64,000 nt of DNA from Hymenobacter artigasi (GTDB taxonomy: Bacteria; Bacteroidota; Bacteroidia; Cytophagales; Hymenobacteraceae), in the NCBI RefSeq assembly GCF_012275535.1, contig NZ_JAAVTK010000006.1, positions 62,001 through 126,000 of the forward strand. Reading direction: 5' to 3'. The notes beneath the pieces are model-generated. The model ran no database searches. It saw only the letters and a list, made by a program, of their open reading frames with translations, and was not told where the DNA came from. This document shows, piece by piece, positions 42,334 through 50,059 of this stretch. How positions within the stretch are numbered: the first letter of the stretch is position 1; each line of letters begins with the position of its first letter. Made by a program: the position numbers and the translations under genes.

Positions 42334-43524
42334 ATGAAGTTCTTCCTGATTGCCAGTGTGCTGCTGGCTACTATCATCCGGCCCGCCGCCGCGCAGACGC
42401 GCCTCAGCGGCAAAATTTTGGATGCCGCTACCGGTCAGGCCGTGCCCTATGCCAGCATTTCGGTCCTGAACACCACGGCCGGCACCACCAGCAACGCCGA
42501 GGGCGAGTTCGAGCTACGCGGCATTGCGCTGCCCGCCAGGCTGGTGGTATCGGAACTGGGGCACGAACGCGACACCGTAGCCGTGGCAGCTGCCACGCCA
42601 CTCCAGCTTAAGTTGAAGCCCGCCTCGGTCATGCTTCCGGAAGTAGCCCTTGGTACCTACACGGAGGAGCTGATTAAGCAGGCATATCGGCAGCTGCAAA
42701 GAAGCAGCCTTACCAAAAGGTACAGCCAAGCCTTCTATCGGCAAATTACCCGTTTGGAAGGGCAGCCTACCGAGGTGCAGGAAATGATTTGGCACGCGAA
42801 AACAACCAGCGGCGGAATAGAAGGCACCGCCATGGCGCAGGGCCGGTTTGCGGCGAAGAAAGCCCTGCTCCAATTCAATAACTTTTCCATCTTCACCAAG
42901 TCAATCGTTCTGTTCAATCCCTTAGTCGATAGCACGCAGCAGGGTGGAGTTGTCAGTTTAAACGTGGCCCGCGACTACACGCTGAAGCTGCTGGGAGTGA
43001 CGCAGAGCGGGAGCCAAAACCTGGTGCAGATTGGCTTCGTCAGCAAGTCCACTTTCTCCCCCACCCCGAACCGGGGCACCATTACCATCGACGAAGCCAC
43101 GCACCAGGTGCTGCATTTTCGGGTGGAAAGCCAGAACCTCATCCACATCAAATCAAACAACCCAATCTTTAAATTTAAAGCGGAGTCGTCGGTGTATGAA
43201 ATGGCCTTTCAGCCCTCCGCTACCGGCGCTACCCTGGATTACATCAAAGCAAGTTATCAGGGCACCGTGGGCCGAATGCTGAAGGAAGACATCAACCTGC
43301 AGGCGTCATCCTTCACCTCGTTCTACGCCGTCCAGTCCGCGCCCGCCAGCGGCGTAACTTATGATGCAGCCGGCAAAGTGCGGTCGGACCTGGAAGCCAT
43401 TAAAAAAACAACTTACGACGCCACCGCCTGGCAGAACAACTCCGCCGTCAAACGCACACCGCTCGAAGAGGAGGTCATTAAATCCTTCGAGCAGAAGGGC
43501 GCTTTCGGCACTATGTTGCCGTAG
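42334..43524 (+). CDS. Secreted carboxypeptidase-regulatory-like domain protein
   Basis: The 396-residue protein has a signal peptide (MKFFLIASVLLATIIRPAAA, then QTRLSG). One CarboxypepD_reg-like Ig-type domain follows at about 22-100 (SGKILDAATGQAVPYASISVLNTTAGTTSNAEGEFELRGI). A beta-rich C-terminal region of about 290 residues has no known catalytic motif; this architecture is common in Bacteroidota cell-surface proteins of the DUF5686-like kind. The start at 42334 is chosen because upstream in-frame sequence crosses the terminator region. It lies alone between TldD/TldE pairs 2 and 3 on the same strand. It could be a substrate, partner or outer-membrane link for the exported proteases, by position only. 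Confidence 0.8.
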   Translation: MKFFLIASVLLATIIRPAAAQTRLSGKILDAATGQAVPYASISVLNTTAGTTSNAEGEFELRGIALPARLVVSELGHERDTVAVAAATPLQLKLKPASVMLPEVALGTYTEELIKQAYRQLQRSSLTKRYSQAFYRQITRLEGQPTEVQEMIWHAKTTSGGIEGTAMAQGRFAAKKALLQFNNFSIFTKSIVLFNPLVDSTQQGGVVSLNVARDYTLKLLGVTQSGSQNLVQIGFVSKSTFSPTPNRGTITIDEATHQVLHFRVESQNLIHIKSNNPIFKFKAESSVYEMAFQPSATGATLDYIKASYQGTVGRMLKEDINLQASSFTSFYAVQSAPASGVTYDAAGKVRSDLEAIKKTTYDATAWQNNSAVKRTPLEEEVIKSFEQKGAFGTMLP

Positions 43525-43526
43525 CT

Positions 43527-43605
43527 TGTAGCGCGGACTCTGTAGTCCGCGGGTACGCAATATAAATACAGTTCATTCACTTGCGGACTGAAATTCCGCG
43601 CTACA
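43527..43605. repeat. Family D-like inverted repeat upstream of tldD3
   Basis: The left arm TGTAGCGCGGACTCTGTAGT with CCGCG and the right arm TTGCGGACTGAAATTCCGCG with CTACA are imperfectly complementary. It ends 18 nt before the tldD3 ATG. Confidence 0.8.
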
Positions 43606-43623
43606 TCTTTTTCTCTGCAACCT

Positions 43624-45273
43624 ATGAAAAGACGCGACTTTGTGGGCCTCACCGGCCTCGCCGCCGGGGCCCTGTTTCTACCGAGCCTGCCGGGCTTCGG
43701 CCACACGCCCGTCGACCCCGCCCGCCTGCTGGAGCCGGGGGCCGACGTGGCCGTGAAAAAACGCCTGGCCGACGCGGCCCTGAACGCCGCCAAAGCCGCC
43801 GGGGCCGACTACGCCGACGTCCGCATCGGCCGCTCGCTGAACCAGTACGTGTTCACCCGCGAGAAGCAGGTGCAGAACATCGTGAGTACCGAGAGCTACG
43901 GCGTGGGCATCCGGGTGCTGGTGGCAGGCTGCTGGGGCTTTGCCTCCACCAGCGTCGTCACCGAGGCCAACCTGGCCGCCACCGCCCGCGAGGCCGTGAA
44001 CATTGCCAAGGCCAACCGCCTGGTGATGAAGGAGCCCGTGCAGCTGGCCACGCAGAAGGGCTACGGCGAGGTTAGCTGGAAAACGCCCATTCAGCAAAGC
44101 GCTTTCGAGGTACCCATCAAGCAGAAGGTAGATTTGCTGTTGGCGGCCAACGCCGCGGCGCTCGATGCGGGGGCCAGCTACATCAACTCGGCCCTGTTTC
44201 AGGTGAATGAGCAGAAGTATTTCGCCAGCACCGACGGGTCGTACATCGACCAGGACGTGCACCGGCTCTGGCCTACATTCAACGCCACGGCAGTGGACAC
44301 GAAATCGGGCAAATTCCGCAGCCGCGAGGCGCTGAGCGCGCCGGTGGGCCTGGGCTTTGAGTACCTCACGCCCAGCGCGGCCGAGCAGGTGCGCGGGCCG
44401 CAGGGCACCGATACCATCGGCTACAAGCTGCGCTACGACATACTGGCCGATGCCGCGTTGGCCGGCAAGCAGGCCAAAGCCAAGCTGACGATGAAATCGG
44501 TGACGCCCGGCAAGTACGACCTCGTGCTCGACCCCGGCCACCTGGGCCTCACCATTCACGAGTCCGTGGGCCACCCCACCGAGCTCGACCGGGTGCTGGG
44601 CTACGAGGCCAACTACGCAGGCACCTCGTTTGCCACCCTGGAATGGAAGGCCAAAAACCTGCCCTACGGCTCCAAGGAGGTCAACATCGTGGCCGACAAA
44701 CTGCAGCCCGGCTCGGTGGGCAACGTGGGCTACGACGACGAGGGCGTTAAAACCCGCGAGTGGGACCTCATCAAGGACGGCAAGTTAGTTAATTACCAGA
44801 AAATCAGGGACCAGGCGCACATCGTAGGCCAGAAGGAATCGGATGGCTGCGCCTACGCCCAGAGCTGGGAAGACGTGCAGTTCCAGCGCATGCCCAACGT
44901 GAGCCTGCGCCCCGGCACTGCCAAAATGAGTCCCGACGAGATGGTGAAGGGCGTGGACAAGGGCATTTACATTGCGGGCGCCGGCTCGTTCAGCATCGAC
45001 CAGCAGCGGTTCAACTTCCAGTTTGGCGGGCAGCTGTTTTTCGCAATTGAAAAAGGCAAAATCACCGAGCAGTTGGAAGATGTGGCCTACCAGTCGAACA
45101 CCCAGGAGTTCTGGGGAGCCTGCGCCGGCTCGTGCGACCAGTCGGACTACCGCCTGTTCGGCACCTTCTTCGACGGCAAAGGCCAGCCGGCCCAGGTGTC
45201 GTCGGTGAGCCACGGCTCGGCCACCACGCGGTTTAATGGCGTGAACGTTATCAATACGGCGCGCAAGGTGTAG
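43624..45273 (+). CDS. tldD: TldD-like metalloprotease with Tat signal (pair 3)
   Basis: The 549-residue third TldD copy is more diverged than copies 1 and 2. The Tat motif MKRRDFVGLTGLAAGALFLP and the active site H312-ESVG-H317 are kept, with GHPTELDR in place of GHPLELDR. The Cys pair is in ACAGSCDQSD. Other differences include 'VLVAGCWGFASTSVVTEANLAATAREAV' and 'PSAAEQVRGPQGTDTIGYKLRYDIL'. The export signal and metal site are both intact, so it is probably active. Its tldE partner follows after 157 bp containing a family B, not family A, element. Confidence 0.9.
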   Translation: MKRRDFVGLTGLAAGALFLPSLPGFGHTPVDPARLLEPGADVAVKKRLADAALNAAKAAGADYADVRIGRSLNQYVFTREKQVQNIVSTESYGVGIRVLVAGCWGFASTSVVTEANLAATAREAVNIAKANRLVMKEPVQLATQKGYGEVSWKTPIQQSAFEVPIKQKVDLLLAANAAALDAGASYINSALFQVNEQKYFASTDGSYIDQDVHRLWPTFNATAVDTKSGKFRSREALSAPVGLGFEYLTPSAAEQVRGPQGTDTIGYKLRYDILADAALAGKQAKAKLTMKSVTPGKYDLVLDPGHLGLTIHESVGHPTELDRVLGYEANYAGTSFATLEWKAKNLPYGSKEVNIVADKLQPGSVGNVGYDDEGVKTREWDLIKDGKLVNYQKIRDQAHIVGQKESDGCAYAQSWEDVQFQRMPNVSLRPGTAKMSPDEMVKGVDKGIYIAGAGSFSIDQQRFNFQFGGQLFFAIEKGKITEQLEDVAYQSNTQEFWGACAGSCDQSDYRLFGTFFDGKGQPAQVSSVSHGSATTRFNGVNVINTARKV

Positions 45274-45280
45274 CCGCCTA

Positions 45281-45387
45281 ACCTCACCCCCGGCCCCTCT
45301 CCCGCGGAGAGGGGAGCCTGACGCTTCACACAAGGTGCATGGCCGGTGCCCCCTCTCCGCGGGAGAGGGGGTCAGGGGGTGAGGTGA
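45281..45387. repeat. Family B inverted repeat between tldD3 and tldE3
   Basis: The left arm ACCTCACCCCCGGCCCCTCT with CCCGCGGAGAGGGG and the right arm ending GTCAGGGGGTGAGGT. It is the same GCGGAGAGG subtype as the copy inside the RND gene at 23815. Confidence 0.93.
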
Positions 45388-45430
45388 ACGCCAGAACGTC
45401 CCATCTCTAAACTATCTGCAAAATCATCCA

Positions 45431-46756
45431 ATGGCCATTCTCTCCAAAGACGAAGCCCAAACGCTCCTCAAAAAAGTCCTCAGCTACAGCACCGCCGACG
45501 AGTGCGAAGCCTCTCTGAACGGACGCACCACCGGCAACATCCGCTACGCCCGCAACAGCGTGAGCACGGCTGGCGCCCAGGATTCCGTATCGCTGGCCGT
45601 CGAAAGCCGCTTCGGCAAGCGCAGCGGCATTGCCACCTGCAACGAGTTCGACGATGCTACGCTGCGCCGCTGCGTGCAGCGGGCCGAGGAAATTGCCCGC
45701 CTCGCCCCCGAAAGCCCCGAATACGTGCCCCTGCTCGGGCCCCAAACCTACCTGAGCCCGCCCTCCACCGCCACCACGCTGCTCACGGCCACCACCCGCG
45801 CCCAGGCCGCGGCCGACAGCATGGCCCTGTGCGCTGCCAGTAACCTCACGTCAGCGGGTTTCCTCGATGGCGGTACCCGGTTCGTGGCCAAGCGCAACTC
45901 CAAGGGCCTGGAGGCCTACCAGCAGTCCACCAACACCGACTTTTCGGTGACGGTGCGCACCGCCGACGGCCGCGGCTCGGGCTACGCCATTGCCGACGTG
46001 ACGGACCCCGCCAAGCTCAATGCCAAAGCCCTCACCCAGCGCGCTGCCGACAAGGCCCTGGGCTCGGTGAATGCCAAGGCCATCGAGCCGGGCAAATACA
46101 CCGTCATTCTGGAGCCGGCCGCCCTCATGGCCGGCGACGACCTCTCGCTGCTGGGGGGAATGATATTTGGAATGGGCGCCCGCGAGGCCGACGAAGGCCG
46201 CAGCTTCCTGAGCAAAAAGGGCGGCGGCAATCGCAAGGGCGAAAAGCTGTTTGATGACCGGATAACCATCTACTCCGACCCGCTGAATGCCGAGGTGCCC
46301 GGCAATGCCTTCGACGGCGATGGCCTGCCCACCAAACGCCAGACCTGGGTTGAGAAAGGCGTGGTGAAAAACCTGTTTTACAGCCGCTTCTGGGCTGAGA
46401 AAAACAAGGTGGCCGCCACGGCCTTCCCCAACGGCTTCATCATGGCAGGCGGCACCCAAAGCACCGCCGAGCTCATCAAGAGCACCGCCAAAGGCATCCT
46501 CGTCACGCGCTTGTGGTACATCCGCGAAGTCGACCCGCAGACGCTGCTTTACACTGGCCTCACCCGCGACGGCACGTTCTACATTGAAAACGGAAAGATT
46601 AAATTCCCAATCAAAAACCTGCGCTTCAATGAAAGCCCGATTATCATGCTCAATAATATTGAGGCCATCGGCCGGCCCCAGCGCCTGGCCGGCTGCCTCA
46701 TTCCGCCGCTAAAAATCCGCGACTTCACGTTCACAAGCTTGTCGGACGCTATTTAA
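45431..46756 (+). CDS. tldE: TldE/PmbA-like metallopeptidase partner (pair 3)
   Basis: The 441-residue TldE-type partner of copy 3 has no export signal. The N-terminus MAILSKDEAQTLLKKVLSYS and C-terminal blocks (GGTQSTAELIKSTAKGILVT; ENGKIKFPIKNLRFNESPII) align with the other two TldE proteins. The middle of the protein is the most divergent (LSPPSTATTLLTATTRAQAA; DDLSLLGGMIFGMGAREADE). It ends 117 bp before the DUF4159 gene, with a family A repeat between them. It may be co-transcribed with the downstream MoxR cluster, but this is not shown. Confidence 0.9.
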   Translation: MAILSKDEAQTLLKKVLSYSTADECEASLNGRTTGNIRYARNSVSTAGAQDSVSLAVESRFGKRSGIATCNEFDDATLRRCVQRAEEIARLAPESPEYVPLLGPQTYLSPPSTATTLLTATTRAQAAADSMALCAASNLTSAGFLDGGTRFVAKRNSKGLEAYQQSTNTDFSVTVRTADGRGSGYAIADVTDPAKLNAKALTQRAADKALGSVNAKAIEPGKYTVILEPAALMAGDDLSLLGGMIFGMGAREADEGRSFLSKKGGGNRKGEKLFDDRITIYSDPLNAEVPGNAFDGDGLPTKRQTWVEKGVVKNLFYSRFWAEKNKVAATAFPNGFIMAGGTQSTAELIKSTAKGILVTRLWYIREVDPQTLLYTGLTRDGTFYIENGKIKFPIKNLRFNESPIIMLNNIEAIGRPQRLAGCLIPPLKIRDFTFTSLSDAI

Positions 46757-46757
46757 T

Positions 46758-46850
46758 CTTTGTCATGCTGAGCGCAGCGAAGCATCCTATCAGCGCAGAA
46801 GGTGTCGTTGGCTTCTGATAAGATGCTTCGCTGCGCTCAGCATGACAAAG
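46758..46850. repeat. Family A inverted-repeat element upstream of the DUF4159 gene
   Basis: 36-nt arms with one mismatch begin CTTTGTCATGCTGAGCGCAG; the loop is only 21 nt and lacks the conserved loop sequence. Confidence 0.95.
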
Positions 46851-46873
46851 CTGACCACTACTATTTCTGCCTA

Positions 46874-47497
46874 ATGCCCGCTGCCGCCTTCACTTTCGTT
46901 CGCCTGAAATACCACTCCGGCGACTGGGACGCGGTGGACGAGCGCATGCCCGCCAACCTGCTGCACTCGCTGGTGCAGTACACCAAGGTGCCCGTCGACC
47001 CCAAGGAAAAAGTGGTGGCCCTGGACAGCCCCGAGCTGTTCAACTACCCCTTCTGCTACCTGAGCGGGCACCGGCTGGTGCAGTTTTCCAGCACGGAGAA
47101 ACAGAACTTTACGCAGTACGTCCGCAATGGCGGCTTTGTGTTCGTGGATGATTGCAATCACGACATCGACGGCCTCTTCGCCCGTTCCTTTGAGGAGCAG
47201 ATGCGCCAGTGCTTCGGCAGCAGCGCCCTGAAGAAAATCCCCAAAACCCACCCCATCTACTCCCAATTCTTCACCTTCAAAGACGGTCCGCCCAACACGG
47301 GTTTTGAATTGAACGGCTGGGGCGACGACCTCGTGCACGACTACCTGAAAGCCATTGAAATTAAAGGCCGCATCGGCGTGCTGTACTCCAACAAAGACTA
47401 CGGCTGCGAATGGGACTACGACTTCCGCAACAAGCGCTTCCTTGCGGAGGACAACACCAAGTTTGGGGTGAATATTTTGCTGTATGCACTGACATAA
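46874..47497 (+). CDS. DUF4159 domain protein
   Basis: The 207-residue protein matches the DUF4159 family ('FVRLKYHSGDWDAVDERMPANLLHSL', 'FVFVDDCNHDIDGLFARSFEEQMRQCFG', 'GCEWDYDFRNKRFLAEDNTKFGVNILLYALT'). In structure it looks like a class I glutamine-amidotransferase-like alpha/beta fold without a clear nucleophile. DUF4159 genes in Bacteroidota and Planctomycetes commonly lie beside MoxR/DUF58/BatA genes, as here. The start at MPAAAFTF excludes 24 residues coded by the repeat arm. No signal peptide is seen, in contrast to many DUF4159 proteins. Confidence 0.82.
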   Translation: MPAAAFTFVRLKYHSGDWDAVDERMPANLLHSLVQYTKVPVDPKEKVVALDSPELFNYPFCYLSGHRLVQFSSTEKQNFTQYVRNGGFVFVDDCNHDIDGLFARSFEEQMRQCFGSSALKKIPKTHPIYSQFFTFKDGPPNTGFELNGWGDDLVHDYLKAIEIKGRIGVLYSNKDYGCEWDYDFRNKRFLAEDNTKFGVNILLYALT

Positions 47498-47531
47498 AAG
47501 CCATGAATTTTTCTGATTAAATGGCAGGTGC

Positions 47532-47843
47532 ATGGAAATAGCAAACCTTCAACCGAATACTGGCTTTGAGTTATTTCTGTTGGTATGTGCTGGTTTATTT
47601 GCCCCTATTTTAGCAGTAACAGAGTTCTATTCTCTCTATTACAAAAGGACAGCCCGGCATGAGAAGAGCAAATACCGAATCAACAATATAAAACTCATTT
47701 TATTCTACCTAGCCATTACAGTTTTTGCTTACGTGTTCTGTATGAACCGAGAATTGCGAATATTATTTGGGATACGATTAGGAGCAGGTATTGCAATATA
47801 TTTTCTGTTCACTTTATTAGAATCATTATTTCGAAAACGATGA
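47532..47843 (+). CDS. Low-GC small membrane protein of unknown function
   Basis: The 103-residue protein is not recognised. It is hydrophobic with three likely membrane helices (ELFLLVCAGLFAPILAVTEF; IKLILFYLAITVFAYVFCM; GIRLGAGIAIYFLFTLLESL) and basic loops (YYKRTARHEKSKYR). Base composition is strikingly AT-rich compared with the GC-rich genes on both sides. It sits between the DUF4159 and MoxR genes, which are usually close neighbours. It is probably a recent insertion or horizontally acquired gene. It is a plausible real gene, given its uninterrupted frame and membrane pattern, but weakly supported. Confidence 0.55.
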   Translation: MEIANLQPNTGFELFLLVCAGLFAPILAVTEFYSLYYKRTARHEKSKYRINNIKLILFYLAITVFAYVFCMNRELRILFGIRLGAGIAIYFLFTLLESLFRKR

Positions 47844-47886
47844 ATTTAAATTTCAATTCTGCCTGCTAATTAATAATTCGGACCCA

Positions 47887-48864
47887 ATGACCGAACAAGA
47901 AGTAAACACGCTCCTCGCCAAAATCCCCGTACTGAAGGCCGAAATTGCCAAGGTCATCGTAGGCCAGGAAACCGTGCTCGATGAAGTGCTGGTGGCCCTG
48001 CTGGCCGGTGGCCACGCCTTGCTCGAAGGGGTGCCCGGCCTGGCCAAAACCCTACTCGTGCGCACGCTGGCCGCCGCCACGGACTTGCCCTTCCGCCGCA
48101 TCCAGTTTACGCCTGATTTGATGCCCACCGACATCCTCGGCACCGAGGTGCTGGAGGAAGACCACGGCACCGGCCACCGCTCGTTCAAGTTCAACCCCGG
48201 CCCCATCTTCGCCAGCCTAGTACTGGCCGACGAAATCAACCGCACGCCGCCCAAAACCCAGGCCGCCCTGCTGGAGGCCATGCAGGAAGGCCACGTCACT
48301 TACGCCGGGCAGGAGCATGCGCTGCCCAAGCCGTTCTTCCTGCTGGCCACCCAGAATCCCATCGAGCAATCGGGCACCTATCCCCTGCCCGAAGCTCAGC
48401 TCGACCGCTTTTTGCTGTACGTTCGCATTGGCTACCCTACCGCCGAGGAGGAATTGGCAGTGCTTCGTGGAACCACCGGCGCGGCCGGCCAAAAAGTGCA
48501 GCCGGTGCTGGGCGGGGCCGATATCCGCGAGCTGCAAGCCCTCGTGCGGCAGGTGAGCCTCAGCCCCGAGCTGATGGATTTCGTGAACCGCTTGGTGCGG
48601 GCCACGCGGCCGGCTACCTCGGAAGTAAAGTTCATCAAAGACTACGGGCGCTGGGGTGCGGGGCCCCGCGCCGGGCAGGCGCTGATACTGTGCGCTAAGG
48701 CTCGGGCGCTGCTGCACGGCCGCTTCGCCACCACGCTGGAGGATATCCGCACGCTGGCCCCACCGGTGCTGCGGCATAGGGTACTGCTGAATTTCAACGC
48801 CGAAGCTGAGAACATCACGACCGACGACGCGGTGGTGGAGTTGCTGAAAGCGGTAGCGGTGTAG
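47887..48864 (+). CDS. MoxR-family AAA+ ATPase
   Basis: The 325-residue cytoplasmic MoxR ATPase acts as a chaperone-like remodeller for VWA/DUF58 proteins. Walker A is GVPGLAKT at 48-55. Walker B is LVLADEINR at 111-119. Sensor 1 is LLATQNPIEQSGTYPLPEAQLDRF, and the C-terminal lid (KDYGRWGAGPRAGQALILCAKARALL) is present. The DUF58, BatA-like and DUF4175 genes follow on the same strand, the usual MoxR cluster arrangement. Family length and motifs are complete. Confidence 0.95.
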   Translation: MTEQEVNTLLAKIPVLKAEIAKVIVGQETVLDEVLVALLAGGHALLEGVPGLAKTLLVRTLAAATDLPFRRIQFTPDLMPTDILGTEVLEEDHGTGHRSFKFNPGPIFASLVLADEINRTPPKTQAALLEAMQEGHVTYAGQEHALPKPFFLLATQNPIEQSGTYPLPEAQLDRFLLYVRIGYPTAEEELAVLRGTTGAAGQKVQPVLGGADIRELQALVRQVSLSPELMDFVNRLVRATRPATSEVKFIKDYGRWGAGPRAGQALILCAKARALLHGRFATTLEDIRTLAPPVLRHRVLLNFNAEAENITTDDAVVELLKAVAV

Positions 48865-48880
48865 CAGAATGTTACAGTAA

Positions 48881-48972
48881 ACTGTCATGCAGCGCGTAGC
48901 GAAGCATCTTTACCGCTTAACGCAATCAGTTACCATCTCGGTAAAGATGCTTCGCTACGCGCTGCATGACGT
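48881..48972. repeat. Family A inverted-repeat element (CAGCGCG variant)
   Basis: Arms of about 34 nt begin ACTGTCATGCAGCGCGTAGC, with a 23-nt loop. It lies between the MoxR and DUF58 genes. Confidence 0.93.
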
Positions 48973-48993
48973 CCGTTAGCTTATCAATATCAA

Positions 48994-49869
48994 ATGCTCA
49001 ACCCCGAACTCCTGCACGGCCTGCGCAACCTCTCCCTCGCCGCCCGGCAGGCGGCTGAGGGTTTTCTCAACGGCGCGCACGCCAGCCGGCGGCACGGCGC
49101 GGGCATGGAGTTTAGCCAGTACCGCCCCTACCAGCCCGGTGATGACCTGCGCCGCCTCGACTGGCGCCTGGCTGCCCGCTCGGACCGCTACTACCTGCGC
49201 GAATCGGAAATCGACACCAGCCTGACCGTGCACCTGCTGCTCGACGCCAGCGCCAGCATGAACCACCGCGATGACAACGGCCTCAGCAAGCTCGACTACG
49301 CCCGGCTGCTGCTAGGCGCACTTGCCTACATCGCCACACAGCAGGGCGATGCCGTGGGTCTGAGCATCCTCAGTCCCGCCGGCCTGCGCCACCTCGCGCC
49401 CCGCGCCGATGCCCGCCAGCTGCCCCGCCTCTACCACGCCCTCGAAACGGCCGAGGCCGCCGGCCGCTTCCCCGCGCCCGAAACGCTGGCGCCCCTCACA
49501 GCCCGCCGCCAGCGCGCCCTCACGGTGTGCGTGAGCGACTTGTATGAGGAAGGCCAGGAAATAAACGCCCTGCTCACCCGCCTGCGCGCCACCAGCGGCG
49601 ACGTGCTGCTGCTGCACGTAATGGCCCATAATGAACTCAAATTCAGCTACGAGGGCGCTGTCACTTTCCGCGACTTAGAAACTGGCCAGACCCTGCAAAT
49701 CGACGCCGCCACCCAGCGGACAGCCTACCAACAGCAGCTGCAAAACTGGCTGCGCGACACGGCCCAAAACGCCCGGCGGCAGGGCTTCGACTATCATTTA
49801 CTGGACACTTCGCAGCCGCTGGATGCGGCGATGCGGGAGTTTCTGCGCCGACGTAACCTCACATCCTGA
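48994..49869 (+). CDS. DUF58 domain protein (VWA-like)
   Basis: The 291-residue protein carries the DUF58 signature GAGMEFSQYRPYQPGDDLRRLDWRLAARSDRYYLRESE near the N-terminus. A VWA-like core with a partial metal-ion adhesion site follows (VHLLLDASASMNHRDDNGLSKLDYARLLLGALAYIA; LTVCVSDLYEEGQEIN). DUF58 proteins are the usual clients or partners of MoxR ATPases. No transmembrane helix is seen, so it is cytoplasmic or peripheral. It lies after MoxR and before the BatA-like gene, with a family B repeat in the 190-bp spacer downstream. Confidence 0.92.
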   Translation: MLNPELLHGLRNLSLAARQAAEGFLNGAHASRRHGAGMEFSQYRPYQPGDDLRRLDWRLAARSDRYYLRESEIDTSLTVHLLLDASASMNHRDDNGLSKLDYARLLLGALAYIATQQGDAVGLSILSPAGLRHLAPRADARQLPRLYHALETAEAAGRFPAPETLAPLTARRQRALTVCVSDLYEEGQEINALLTRLRATSGDVLLLHVMAHNELKFSYEGAVTFRDLETGQTLQIDAATQRTAYQQQLQNWLRDTAQNARRQGFDYHLLDTSQPLDAAMREFLRRRNLTS

Positions 49870-49870
49870 C

Positions 49871-50047
49871 GGGTCACCTCACCCCCTGACCCCCTCTCCA
49901 AAAAAGAGGGGGCACCGGAAATGCTTTTGACAACCAATAGTAATATTCAAGGCATCTGTAAAACCTCTCAACGCTCAAGTAACGGTGTCATCCAGACCGA
50001 ACCGGTGCCCCCTCTTTTTTGGAGAGGGGGTCAGGGGGTGAGGTGAC
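49871..50047. repeat. Family B inverted repeat between the DUF58 and BatA-like genes
   Basis: Arms of about 47 nt begin GGGTCACCTCACCCCCTGAC and contain CTCTCCAAAAAAGAGG. The loop edge ACCGGAAATGCTTTTGAC is shared with 33089-33301, so part of the loop belongs to the element. Confidence 0.95.
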
Positions 50048-50059
50048 GCCTGCCAAATC

